A stretch of 64,000 nt of DNA from Ralstonia pickettii (lineage in GTDB: Bacteria > Pseudomonadota > Gammaproteobacteria > Burkholderiales > Burkholderiaceae), in assembly GCF_030582395.1 (NCBI RefSeq), contig NZ_CP104381.1:558001-622000 (forward strand). Reading direction: 5' to 3'. Numbering within the stretch: position 1 is the stretch's first letter; every line of letters starts with the position of its first letter. The notes under the pieces were generated by a model. The model made no database searches. It had not been told where the DNA came from and saw nothing but the letters and a program-made list of their open reading frames with translations. The translations under genes and the position numbers were made by a program. This document shows, one piece after another, positions 26,948 through 36,695 of this stretch.

Positions 26948-27727
26948 TTAACCGGGCGAGTATACGGTGACCGCTGCTCCGTATTCGGCAAGCAATGGAT
27001 GCGTTGCGTCGCCCGTTGCCAGCACAATCTTGGTCAGCGCGTCGGCGAGCACGCAGGTGGGTGCCTGCACGGTCGCCCCTGCGAGCGCCGGAAGAGCGAG
27101 CCGGTCTGCGTTATGAATGCGCGATGGGTCATCGGGGCCCGCCCCAAGACCGCCAACAGTGGAGGTGGCCAGCGCCGCATTGTCGAGCAGCACCGTTGCG
27201 GTGATCCGCGCCGCATTGCGCGGGTCACGTATCTGCACAGTCATCGGGTTTGAGCCACGGTGTCGTAGATCACCACCCGCATTGACGATGGCATTTTCTA
27301 CAGCACAGCCTTGGATCTTCTCGATTGCGCGATCAACGGCATACCCCTTGGCGATTCCGCCCAGGTTGATCAAGGCGTGCGTTTGCTTGCAAACGACATC
27401 ACCGGCGAACGCGACAGGAAAACGCGTATCGGCCAGCTGCTCGGGCGTACCAACCCGGCAATCGAATGCACGCGCGGATGCGGCGTGCAAAGTGCTGGCC
27501 AAACGCAGCACGGTCAACGTTCTTGGATCAACGCGCAGTTTGGCGCCAGGCGGCGCGCGGTTGATCGCGTGCAAGTCACTGTCCGCGACATAAAAGCTCA
27601 GCAGCGCGTGAACGGCGGCAATTTCGTCGAACGCAGCCGCTACGGCGGCTTCGGCTTCAAGGCCTTCAGCCTGCACGTCAACCAGCGTGCCGAGCCACGG
27701 CCGCGCGCGCCGGCAGCTCGGCCGCAT
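26948..27727 (-). CDS. apbE: FAD:protein FMN transferase (ApbE family)
   Basis: Mg2+-dependent flavin transferase, 259 residues, that attaches FMN through a phosphoester to Thr/Ser of target proteins. Motifs seen are RRARPWLGTLVDVQ at the N-terminus, INLGGIAKGYAVDRAIE, NAGGDLRHRG and C-terminal ADALTKIVLATG. It starts at an ATG that shares one base with the stop of the FMN-binding gene (TGATG), so they are translationally coupled and that protein is the obvious substrate. Unlike typical periplasmic ApbE lipoproteins, no signal peptide or lipobox is visible from this start. Confidence 0.92.
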   Translation of the reverse strand: MRPSCRRARPWLGTLVDVQAEGLEAEAAVAAAFDEIAAVHALLSFYVADSDLHAINRAPPGAKLRVDPRTLTVLRLASTLHAASARAFDCRVGTPEQLADTRFPVAFAGDVVCKQTHALINLGGIAKGYAVDRAIEKIQGCAVENAIVNAGGDLRHRGSNPMTVQIRDPRNAARITATVLLDNAALATSTVGGLGAGPDDPSRIHNADRLALPALAGATVQAPTCVLADALTKIVLATGDATHPLLAEYGAAVTVYSPG

Positions 27728-28287
27728 CAGCGCTGGACGAGCGCCAACTGCGCCATCACCGCAATGCGCCGAATGCCGTCGGTCAAGTGCGTGCACGACA
27801 GCGTTGCGCCGCTGATGTTGTTGATGTCGTCGCCCACACGCAGCGCCGACTTGGCTGACTTGCCCAGAAACTGGGCGCGCCAAGGCTTGTTGCGGACTTC
27901 GTAGCCGTGGCTTTCGCGGTAGGTGAGGATTTCCACGCCGCTGATTTCACCGGCCGTGTTCAGGGCCACGGCGTAGTTGATGAGTTCGAACTTGCCGATG
28001 ACGGCGTCGGTCACGAAGTAGCCGACTGCCTTATCACCTTGCTTGGCTTGCCATGCGCGCCACGCCCCCGGCTTGGCCGGACCGCCCGCGCGTTCGGCCA
28101 GCTGCTTGAGCTGGTCGGCAGAGAGCGTGAGCGGTACCGGCTCGAAGCTTGTGGCGTCAGGAAACATTGCCTTCTGGGCCTCGGCCGCGGACAGGTAGTC
28201 CGCCGCAAACGCCTTGGTGACAATCATGCCCGGCGCACCGACGGCGGCGGCACAGACAAGAACAATGGGCACTGGCTGGTAACGCAT
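27727..28287 (-). CDS. Exported FMN-binding domain protein, flavinylation target
   Basis: Periplasmic protein of 186 residues. Residues 1-29 form a Sec-type signal peptide ending TKAFAAD. The C-terminal FMN-binding domain (about 85-180) is of the RnfG/NqrC/NosR type and ends with the ApbE acceptor motif SGATLS (159-164), with Thr162 the predicted FMN attachment site. AGGAGG precedes the ATG at 28287. It lies between the porin gene and apbE. It would act as a one-protein periplasmic flavin carrier linking the membrane helix bundle to the heme lipoprotein. Confidence 0.92.
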   Translation of the reverse strand: MRYQPVPIVLVCAAAVGAPGMIVTKAFAADYLSAAEAQKAMFPDATSFEPVPLTLSADQLKQLAERAGGPAKPGAWRAWQAKQGDKAVGYFVTDAVIGKFELINYAVALNTAGEISGVEILTYRESHGYEVRNKPWRAQFLGKSAKSALRVGDDINNISGATLSCTHLTDGIRRIAVMAQLALVQR

Positions 28288-28322
28288 GGCTTGCACCTCC
28301 TTGGATTTGCCGCTCCCGCAGC

Positions 28323-29699
28323 TTAGAACGACACGCCCAGGCCCAGATCCACTCGCGAGAAATCGCGGTTCTGCTTGAAGCGCTGGTAATCCACCTTGAA
28401 GACCACGTTGGGGTTCAGATAGAAGTTTGCGCCAATGGTGTACACCGTATCGGACAGCGAAGGCCAACCGGCAGGGAAGGTGAAGCCGGGCGCAAGTCCT
28501 GCGTACTTTTCACCCATGTTGTAGCGCTCGTAGCGGACGAACGGTGCAAAACGATAGTCGCCCTTCTGCCACACGTTGTACGCGGCCTGCATGAACCAGC
28601 CGTAGAACGCCGAGGGCATCGGATTGGCTGCGCCTGGGTTGGCCTGATTGACGGCCTCGGTGTTGCTGAACGTGCCGCGTGCGTACAGAGCGGACAGGTC
28701 CCACTTGCCCGGCGTCCAGCGGGCGTGCGCCTCATACAAGGTGGCGCGCTGTTCCGGTAGCGGCGCGTCGGTACTCGAGCGGCTGCTCTTGCCGGTGAAA
28801 ACCGAGCCGCCCAGCGTCAGACCCGAAATACCGGTGTAGTTGAGCGCCACATACTGCGACAGGTTCTTGGCGTTGGCCAACCCCAGTTCCTGGTGCGAGG
28901 TCTGCATCGGCGCGATGGCGTTGTTCTGCATCTCCAGCGCCGATTTGAACAGTGGGTTCTCGGGGTTGAAATTCCACTTGGCGAGGTTCAGGCCGGTGGT
29001 CAGACCCACATTCCAGTTCAGGCCGAAATCGGTATCGCCGTACAGCGAGAGACCTCCCTCACGCCATGTGCTCGGGATGATCAGCGTCTCGACAAAATTG
29101 CGATGGACGCCGTAGTAGTTGGTCGGTTCGTGGTTGCGGTTGATAAAGCCGGCGGGGATGAGGAATAGGCCCGCGTTCATGCCGATCTTGTCGGTCAGCT
29201 TGTGGTCGATGTAGAACTGCTCGACTTCGAATTCACCGGAGTCAGTGGCCGACGTAATGGCGTGCTCAATCTCGAATTCGGAGTTGAAGCGAGTTTTGTC
29301 GTCGAACTTGTAACCAATGCCGAACACCGCGCGCGCCAGGTCCATCTTGGTGTCTTCGGAGCGGCGCGTCGGGCGGCTGTAGTTGACCTCGCCGTAGCCC
29401 CAGAGCGTGAGGTTGTCGAGCGGCGAGGGCCGGGTCGAGGCGAGCTGTGCCGTCTGCACGGTCTGCTGCACGTCTTGCAGGGCCGCGGTTTGCTGTGCCT
29501 GCGCCTTCGCCTGCGTCTGCTGCTGCGTCGCGAGCGTCGCATTCTGCGCCTTGACTTCCTTCAGCTCGGCCTTGAGCGCTTCAATCTGCGCGGCCATGGC
29601 GTCGAGTTTCTGTTCGAGTTGCGCAGTGGTGGCGGCATCGGCTGCACCGGCCCCCATCAGCGCAATGGCGGCGGCTACCGACAAGGCGGTTCGTTTCAT
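28323..29699 (-). CDS. Outer-membrane porin with N-terminal coiled coil
   Basis: Outer-membrane beta-barrel protein, 458 residues. The signal peptide is at 1-23. A Gln/Lys/Ala-rich coiled coil (about 24-80, QLEQKLDAMAAQIEALKAEL) could reach into the periplasm. The long antiparallel barrel that follows ends in Phe (LGLGVSF), the outer-membrane sorting signature. It resembles phosphate-selective porin O/P-like proteins. The barrel contains LFLIPAGFINRNHEPTNYYG, seen in a porin group from metal- and anion-related loci. The cargo is unknown. Co-transcribed with the di-heme lipoprotein (37-base gap) and the FMN-binding protein. Confidence 0.88.
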   Translation of the reverse strand: MKRTALSVAAAIALMGAGAADAATTAQLEQKLDAMAAQIEALKAELKEVKAQNATLATQQQTQAKAQAQQTAALQDVQQTVQTAQLASTRPSPLDNLTLWGYGEVNYSRPTRRSEDTKMDLARAVFGIGYKFDDKTRFNSEFEIEHAITSATDSGEFEVEQFYIDHKLTDKIGMNAGLFLIPAGFINRNHEPTNYYGVHRNFVETLIIPSTWREGGLSLYGDTDFGLNWNVGLTTGLNLAKWNFNPENPLFKSALEMQNNAIAPMQTSHQELGLANAKNLSQYVALNYTGISGLTLGGSVFTGKSSRSSTDAPLPEQRATLYEAHARWTPGKWDLSALYARGTFSNTEAVNQANPGAANPMPSAFYGWFMQAAYNVWQKGDYRFAPFVRYERYNMGEKYAGLAPGFTFPAGWPSLSDTVYTIGANFYLNPNVVFKVDYQRFKQNRDFSRVDLGLGVSF

Positions 29700-29736
29700 G
29701 CTGTGACGCTCCCTGGTCTTGGAATGTTGAATTGGC

Positions 29737-31149
29737 TTATTTGCTTGTTGCCGTCTTGCTCAGCGTGGCTCCGCTGGTAGAGACGGTCTGGATGCGGGCG
29801 GCGCCCACGCTCGCAGCGGTGGAATCGCATTGGGCTGGCATGCGATAGGCCGACGGGTTGGCCGGATCGAATCCATCGGTGAGCGTGCACAGGAAATGCA
29901 CGAGATCGCTCATTTCCTGGTTCGTCAGCGATGGCGCAGTCCCTGGGTTGTAGGGCACTTCGGCCACGTTCACGTTGGCATCGAAGCCAACCGGCAGATC
30001 GTTGTACGGCACATCGGGCGTGCCATCGGCCTTGACGTACCATCGGCCCGGGTCGGTATCGCGCGTGATGTACCACGCCACCACTTGATCCAGCGTCTGG
30101 AACACTCCGTTGTGGAAATACGGTGGCGTCAGCGCGATGTTGCGCAGCGTCGGCACTTTGAACTTTCCGCACGTGGAACCACCCACGCGGAAGTCGGTAC
30201 GCAGCGGCCCGCAGATGCCCAGGTCGTAGTAGCTGTAATTCGGACTGCCCAGCGCCAGGCCGTTCTTCGGAACGTACGGCAGCGTGGTGCCTTCCTGGTT
30301 GGCGGCGATGTTCCAGTTGCGCGGGATACCGACGTTGTCGTACGTGAAATCGGTGAACAATGCCGGCGTGCTGCCCTTACCTGTCGAGATATGGCAAGCG
30401 TTGCAGTTGCCCTTGGTTGGGTTGTTGAACAGCAGCAGGCCCCGTGTCTCGGCATCCGTCAGCGTTGTCTTGCCTGCGAGGTACGCATCGAATTTGCTGT
30501 CGAAGGGGTGGAAGCTCGGGTCTTCGCTCTGGAATGCGGCCAGCGCGCGGCCGATGCTCTGCATAGCGGTCGCACTGTCTTGGATGCCGGCCTTGGTGAA
30601 CACCGCCGTGAACTGATCGAGGTACGGGCGCGTCAGCAGTGTCTTCAACACATCGTCTGCCGAGGCGTTTGCCATCTCGAATTCATTGGTGAACGGCTGC
30701 TGCGCCTGGTCCGCCAACGATGCCGAACGGCCATCGCGGAAGAATCCTCCGGAAGCCTTGCCAGTACTGTCGATCTTGAAGTTCGGCGTGAACGACGCGT
30801 AATTGAGCGACGGCGTGTTTCGCAGGCCGGGCAAATCGGACTTCGGCCCTCCGATCGAGACGGCCAAGTTGTTCGGATCGGTATAGCCGCGCGACGGGTC
30901 ATGGCACGAAGCGCAGGATTGCTTGCCCGAGGCAGAGAGCGTCTGATCAAAAAAGATCTGTTTGCCGACCTGCGCCATCGGCGACAGCGTCGCGCTCGAT
31001 GCCGACGCCGGCGACGACGTACTGCCGCCGCCATCTCCGCCACCACACGCGGCCAGCAATGTCGCCGCAAGCAACGAAGCCGCACGCCACGACCCCCGTG
31101 CCACATTGCTGGTACGAGAGGCCTCTCCTCCACTTTTCTTATCTTTCAT
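29737..31149 (-). CDS. Di-heme cytochrome c peroxidase/MauG-like lipoprotein
   Basis: Periplasmic di-heme c-type cytochrome, 470 residues, first gene of the operon. The lipobox LLAAC makes Cys35 the lipidation site, followed by a Gly/Ser linker. Heme motifs are CASCH (79-83) and CNACH (249-253). GGFFRDGRSASLADQA and LTPPYFHNGVFQTLDQVV are typical of the bacterial CCP/MauG family. The family reduces H2O2 or performs MauG-like oxidations, so the true reaction here is open. A C-terminal Ser/Thr-rich tail of about 35 residues is unusual. A Fur-box-like sequence lies 49-67 bases upstream of the start. Confidence 0.93.
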   Translation of the reverse strand: MKDKKSGGEASRTSNVARGSWRAASLLAATLLAACGGGDGGGSTSSPASASSATLSPMAQVGKQIFFDQTLSASGKQSCASCHDPSRGYTDPNNLAVSIGGPKSDLPGLRNTPSLNYASFTPNFKIDSTGKASGGFFRDGRSASLADQAQQPFTNEFEMANASADDVLKTLLTRPYLDQFTAVFTKAGIQDSATAMQSIGRALAAFQSEDPSFHPFDSKFDAYLAGKTTLTDAETRGLLLFNNPTKGNCNACHISTGKGSTPALFTDFTYDNVGIPRNWNIAANQEGTTLPYVPKNGLALGSPNYSYYDLGICGPLRTDFRVGGSTCGKFKVPTLRNIALTPPYFHNGVFQTLDQVVAWYITRDTDPGRWYVKADGTPDVPYNDLPVGFDANVNVAEVPYNPGTAPSLTNQEMSDLVHFLCTLTDGFDPANPSAYRMPAQCDSTAASVGAARIQTVSTSGATLSKTATSK

Positions 31150-31197
31150 TTCCCTGGCGCGGCAGGCTCTCAGGCCCGCTCAAACGATTCGATTAAT

Positions 31198-31216
31198 GGT
31201 AATAGGAACAATTCGC
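31198..31216 (-). promoter_or_regulatory. fur box: Fur-box-like operator of the heme/flavin operon
   Basis: GGTAATAGGAACAATTCGC matches 11 of 19 positions of the Fur consensus GATAATGATAATCATTATC by hand count, with AAT on its flank extending the match. It lies 49-67 bases before the peroxidase-like gene in the only AT-rich stretch of the spacer. If real, the operon is repressed by iron. The other side of the spacer belongs to groESL. Confidence 0.5.
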
Positions 31217-31306
31217 GTTCGCATTCTAAGGGAATCGTCAGGGGAAATCACGCGCTTTGTGCGGGGTGGCTGTCGACACGCCATAAGCAAATCTCGACCC
31301 CCGTTC

Positions 31307-31335
31307 TTGAAATCGTCATACCCCGTCCCTATAAT
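31307..31335 (+). promoter_or_regulatory. Sigma70 promoter of groESL
   Basis: TTGAAA (31307-31312), a 17-base spacer and a perfect TATAAT (31330-31335). The -10 box touches the first base of the CIRCE element, so repressor binding at CIRCE would block transcription start. Confidence 0.88.
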
Positions 31336-31361
31336 TAGCACTCGCCGGACAGGAGTGCTAA
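31335..31361 (+). promoter_or_regulatory. CIRCE element (HrcA operator)
   Basis: TTAGCACTC, nine bases, GAGTGCTAA: a perfect match to the CIRCE consensus, lying directly after the -10 box and 90 bases before groES. It predicts HrcA-mediated heat-shock control of groESL. The 31150-31451 spacer otherwise holds the Fur-like site and no gene. Confidence 0.97.
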
Positions 31362-31451
31362 CAATGCCTTCGGTCCCGATGCTTTCCCGATGCGCCGCGT
31401 CTTGCGGCGCGTTTTGTGAATAAACACTCACTTTGCATTGAGGAGTTGTGT

Positions 31452-31742
31452 ATGAACCTGCGTCCTTTGCACGACCGCGTGATCGTGAAGCGCCTGGACA
31501 ACGAAACCAAGACCGCTTCGGGCATCGTCATTCCTGACGCCGCCGCTGAAAAGCCGGATCAAGGCGAAGTGCTGGCCGTCGGCCCGGGCAAGAAAGACGA
31601 CAAGGGCAATGCGATCGCGCTGGACGTGAAGGTCGGCGACCGCGTGCTGTTCGGCAAGTACGCCGGCCAGGGCGTCAAGGTGGATGGTCAGGAAGTCCTG
31701 GTCATGCGCGAAGAAGACATCATGGCCGTGGTGCAAAAGTAA
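31452..31742 (+). CDS. groES: Co-chaperonin GroES (Hsp10)
   Basis: Cytoplasmic heptameric lid of the GroEL folding chamber, 96 residues, full length. [14 protein letters not shown] opens the protein; the mobile loop is [14 protein letters not shown], and it ends [15 protein letters not shown] lies six bases before the ATG at 31452. First gene of a two-gene operon under a sigma70 promoter and CIRCE. Confidence 0.98.
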   Translation: MNLRPLHDRVIVKRLDNETKTASGIVIPDAAAEKPDQGEVLAVGPGKKDDKGNAIALDVKVGDRVLFGKYAGQGVKVDGQEVLVMREEDIMAVVQK

Positions 31743-31804
31743 GCACGCGCTCCGCCGCTTCGCTTACCCGTAACCCAATCCTCATTGCCGGCGCCCTTGA
31801 CTGA

Positions 31805-33487
<1,683 letters not shown>

Positions 33488-33542
33488 TTTGCCGTACCGG
33501 CCCTGGCCCGGCCATCCTTCGGGATGGCTGTTCCAAACAAAG

Positions 33543-33576
33543 AACCCCGTGGGTGCGAGCCCACGGGGTTTTTTGT
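33543..33576 (+). terminator. Intrinsic terminator of groESL
   Basis: Perfect 11-bp stem AACCCCGTGGG/CCCACGGGGTT (33543-33553 and 33560-33570) with loop TGCGAG, followed by a T-run. A smaller stem, GCCATCC/GGATGGC, lies about 25 bases upstream. Confidence 0.93.
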
Positions 33577-33717
33577 TGCCTGCTTTGTTAAGGCGGCGTT
33601 AACGCTGCAAGGCAGCGGCCTTCGCTACAATCGGCCAACCCGCGAGCCTCAGCGTCCTCAAGTATCGATGAGCGTCCTGAAGCGGGGCACGACAACAACT
33701 CAGGGAAGGGAAAACAG

Positions 33718-34800
33718 ATGAACGACATCACACGCGAGCCCGTCCTGGGCAGCGCCCCTGGTGGTCCCACCGCGGCTGCGCCGCAACCCTTGCGGCTGCG
33801 CTTTACCGGCAGCGGCTCGGAATATTTCCGCATCTGGATCGTCAACCTGCTGCTGACCATCGTCACGCTGGGCATCTACTCGGCCTGGGCGAAGGTGCGT
33901 ACGCTGCAGTATTTCTATCGCAACACGCAACTGGCGGGGTCGAGCTTCGATTATCACGGCAGCCCGATCGCCATTCTCAAGGGCCGCGCGATCATCTTCG
34001 TGCTGGCGTTTGCGTTCAACCTCCTCGGCCATTCGTCGCCGCTGCTGGGGCTGGCGCTGCTGATCGTGATGGCTGCGGCGTTTCCGTGGCTGCTTGTACG
34101 CTCGCTGCGTTTTCGCATGGCCAATTCCAGCTACCGCGGCCTGCGCTTTGCCTTTACGGGCAAGGATGCCGAGGGGTACATGGTGTTTCTGGTGTGGCCG
34201 ATCCTCAGCGTGCTGTCGCTGTACCTGCTCGCACCGCTGGCGCACCAGCGCTTCAAGCGCTTCCAGCACAAGAACACGCGCTTCGGTACCGCGCAGTTTG
34301 ATTTTTCGGGCACGCCGGGCAACTTCTATGGCGTGTATCTGCGCACCTTCGGGCTGGCGATCCTGGCGCTCGTGGTGGCCTCGTGCCTCGCGTTGCTGCT
34401 GGGCGTGTCGTTGCACCGTGCGCCGGGCGTGGGCCAGATCTTCGGCTTTATCGTCATCGGGCTGTTCATGTATGCCGCGATGCTGTTCCTGACGCCGTAT
34501 TTCCTGTCGCGTCTGCAGAACTTGATCTGGAACCACACCACGCTGGGCGCGCACCGCTTCCAAAGCCAGGTGGGCGCGGGCAAGCTGTTCTGGATCTTCG
34601 TGTCCAATGCGGTGCTGATCCTGATCACCATCGGCTTGTTCACGCCGTTTGCGCGCGTGCGTACGGCACGCTACAAGCTCGACTCGGTGACGATGCTCGC
34701 GGCCGGTTCGCTCGATACCTTCGTTGCCGGTGAAACCACCAACGTGGGCGCCTTGGGCGACGCCACGGTGGACTGGTACGACATCGACATCGCGCTCTAA
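33718..34800 (+). CDS. YjgN-family (DUF898) inner-membrane protein
   Basis: Polytopic membrane protein, 360 residues, family DUF898/YjgN, function unknown. Repeated family motifs are seen: LRLRFTGSGSEYFRIWIVN with TLGIYSAWAKVRTLQYFYRNT near the N-terminus, LRFAFTGKDAEGYMVFLVW in the middle, and a second TIGLFTPFARVRTARYKL near the end. This reveals an internal duplication. Six or more helices are predicted. The next gene, 28 bases on, is an M48 metalloprotease, a recurring pairing that suggests joint membrane function. Confidence 0.92.
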   Translation: MNDITREPVLGSAPGGPTAAAPQPLRLRFTGSGSEYFRIWIVNLLLTIVTLGIYSAWAKVRTLQYFYRNTQLAGSSFDYHGSPIAILKGRAIIFVLAFAFNLLGHSSPLLGLALLIVMAAAFPWLLVRSLRFRMANSSYRGLRFAFTGKDAEGYMVFLVWPILSVLSLYLLAPLAHQRFKRFQHKNTRFGTAQFDFSGTPGNFYGVYLRTFGLAILALVVASCLALLLGVSLHRAPGVGQIFGFIVIGLFMYAAMLFLTPYFLSRLQNLIWNHTTLGAHRFQSQVGAGKLFWIFVSNAVLILITIGLFTPFARVRTARYKLDSVTMLAAGSLDTFVAGETTNVGALGDATVDWYDIDIAL

Positions 34801-34828
34801 CCCGCGCTGCAAGGTAAAGGCACCCGCC

Positions 34829-35923
34829 GTGATTCTTGCGACCTACTTCGACGGCCGTACCTCGCGCGCGCAACCCGTGCGCCTTGCCGTCGAGGCGGGC
34901 GAGGCCGTGCTATTCGAGCCCGAAGGCGCGGTGCTGCGCCGCGCGCCGCTCTCTACGCTGCGGGTGTCGGACCGCGTCAAGCATGCTCCGCGCCTGATTA
35001 CCTTCGAAGACGGCGCATTTTGCGAGATCAACGACCCGGCGGAGCAGACCTCGCTGAATGCGCTGCTGCATCGCACCGGCTATCGCGAGGGCTGGGTCGT
35101 GCTGGCGCAGAACAGCTGGAAGCTGGCACTGGGCTCGCTGCTCGCCACGGTCGTGGTGCTGGCGCTGGGCTATCGCTACGGCTTGCCGTGGGGTGCGAAG
35201 GTCGTGGCCAATATGGTGCCTCAGCGTGCCGAGGCGCAGCTCGGGCGCGGCACGCTCAAAGCCATGGACGAACGTTGGCTACGGCCGAGCAAGCTGCCCG
35301 TTGCGCAGCAGGACCGCATCCGCGCACGCTTTGCGGCGCTGCACCGGCCGCCGCAGGCAACGCACACGTACCACATCGTGTTCCGGGATGCCGACATCGG
35401 CGCCAATGCGTTTGCGCTGCCCGGTGGCGACATCGTCGTGACGGATGCGCTGGTCAAGCTGGTGGGCGAGGGCGATGGCCTGACGGGTGTGCTGGCCCAC
35501 GAGGCGGGTCACGTTGAATATCGCCACGGGTTGCGGCAGGTGATTCAGTCGTCGGCCATTGGGGCAACGGCGGCGCTGCTGTTTGGCGATGTTTCGACGA
35601 TCCTCTCAGGCGTGCCGGCGGCGCTGCTGACGCTGCGCTATTCGCGAGACTACGAGCGCGACGCCGACCGTTATGCCGCGCTGCTGCTGCAGGAGAACGG
35701 CTTGTCTGTCGGCGCGTTTGCCGATGTGCTGCAGGCGCTGGAAGACACGCATGGTGGCGCCCGCAAGGCAGACGCCGCCGATGCCGCGAAGAAGCCTGAG
35801 GCCGCCAGCGATGACGATGCTTCGGCGTTTTTCTCGTCGCACCCGCTGACTCGTGAGCGCATCGATACGCTGCGCCGCTTCGACCGCACGCACGGCGGCA
35901 GCGACAGCGGCGACGCCGACTGA
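34829..35923 (+). CDS. M48-family metalloprotease, membrane-anchored
   Basis: Zinc peptidase, 364 residues, GTG start at 34829 with AAAGG eight bases upstream. The N-terminal ~90 residues are a soluble domain of beta-strand character (TYFDGRTSRAQPVRL). One membrane helix (about 92-112) follows, then the M48 domain with HEAGH (224-228) and the third ligand Glu276 in ERDADRYA. It is predicted to face the periplasm. Its job may be quality control or processing of membrane proteins, in partnership with the YjgN-like product. The C-terminal tail is acidic and low complexity. Confidence 0.93.
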   Translation: MILATYFDGRTSRAQPVRLAVEAGEAVLFEPEGAVLRRAPLSTLRVSDRVKHAPRLITFEDGAFCEINDPAEQTSLNALLHRTGYREGWVVLAQNSWKLALGSLLATVVVLALGYRYGLPWGAKVVANMVPQRAEAQLGRGTLKAMDERWLRPSKLPVAQQDRIRARFAALHRPPQATHTYHIVFRDADIGANAFALPGGDIVVTDALVKLVGEGDGLTGVLAHEAGHVEYRHGLRQVIQSSAIGATAALLFGDVSTILSGVPAALLTLRYSRDYERDADRYAALLLQENGLSVGAFADVLQALEDTHGGARKADAADAAKKPEAASDDDASAFFSSHPLTRERIDTLRRFDRTHGGSDSGDAD

Positions 35924-35942
35924 GCGGGAGGACGCAGCCGCG

Positions 35943-36143
35943 TCAGCGGAAGGTCCAGAACCGGTGAAGCACAAAGGTCGGCGGCGGCACCATCGACAGG
36001 ATGCCCGCCAGCCCGATCCAATAGCTCAGGGCTAGCATCTGCGCGCACCACGAAATTGCCAGCGTCAATGCCAGGCCGAGCAGCGAGACGGCGTAGACGC
36101 GCAGGAAGTTGGCGCGCGCCGGCTGGGCGAGAAAGCTCCTCAG
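35943..36143 (-). pseudogene. GtrA-like C-terminal fragment
   Basis: A 66-codon open stretch ends in TGA at 35943 and reads like the last two helices of a GtrA-family flippase subunit: LRVYAVSLLGLALTLAIS, then LSYWIGLAGILSMV, closing with the family hallmark VLHRFWTF. GtrA proteins are about 120 residues with four helices. Here no ATG, GTG or TTG precedes the first helix, and an in-frame stop lies inside the TPM gene. A GAGGAG at 36133-36138 sits in front but leads to no start. It is probably a remnant, or a short protein starting at an internal TTG. Confidence 0.4.
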
Positions 36144-36148
36144 GACGG

Positions 36149-36673
36149 TTACAGCACGACCGGCCGATCGCTCAGCTCGTTCGTGCGCGGCGTGCCATCG
36201 GAAGGCGCGTGCGCGGCGAGGAGGTCATTGATCTGCGCCAGCGCATCGAGTACCGGCGTCATGCTCACGCGCTGCGCGAAGCCGCGCGTGATGGTCTCGC
36301 AGATGGTGCGCCACGCGTGGGTGTCCACCTTGGCGGCGATACCGTGGTCGGCCAGGATCTCAACCGCGTGGTCGGCCAGGTTGATGTACAGCAGCACGCC
36401 AACGTGCTCGCGCGTGTTCCACACCTCCAGCAACCCGAATAGCATCCGGGCGCGGTGACGCGGCGACACACCGGCCCACGCGTCGCGCACCGGCAGCGAG
36501 CTTTCGATGACGACACGCACTTCGCCGCGATGGCGTTGTTCGCCTTCTCGCACGGCGGCCTCGAGCTTTTGCAGATCGGCCGGCGGAAATGCGCGCTTGG
36601 CGTGCGACGAGGTCGTCAGCAGGTGGGTCAGGGCACGGCGCGCGCCGTGGTGGTGTCGGGTCTTGGAAGCCAT
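36149..36673 (-). CDS. TPM-domain protein (soluble form)
   Basis: Protein of 174 residues with one TPM domain (YgcG/Psb32-like fold). It has the FPPADLQKLEAAVREGEQRH start, the VRVVIESSLPVRDAW strand, the NTREHVGVLLYINLADHAVEILADHGI core and the WRTICETITRGFAQ helix. No signal peptide or TM segment is seen; the N-terminus is basic and His-rich, suggesting a cytoplasmic protein. It follows the exported TPM protein by 22 bases in a lemA-TPM-TPM operon. This trio is common in proteobacteria; its function is not established. Confidence 0.87.
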   Translation of the reverse strand: MASKTRHHHGARRALTHLLTTSSHAKRAFPPADLQKLEAAVREGEQRHRGEVRVVIESSLPVRDAWAGVSPRHRARMLFGLLEVWNTREHVGVLLYINLADHAVEILADHGIAAKVDTHAWRTICETITRGFAQRVSMTPVLDALAQINDLLAAHAPSDGTPRTNELSDRPVVL

Positions 36674-36695
36674 GGATGCCGTTATCTGCTGCCTG

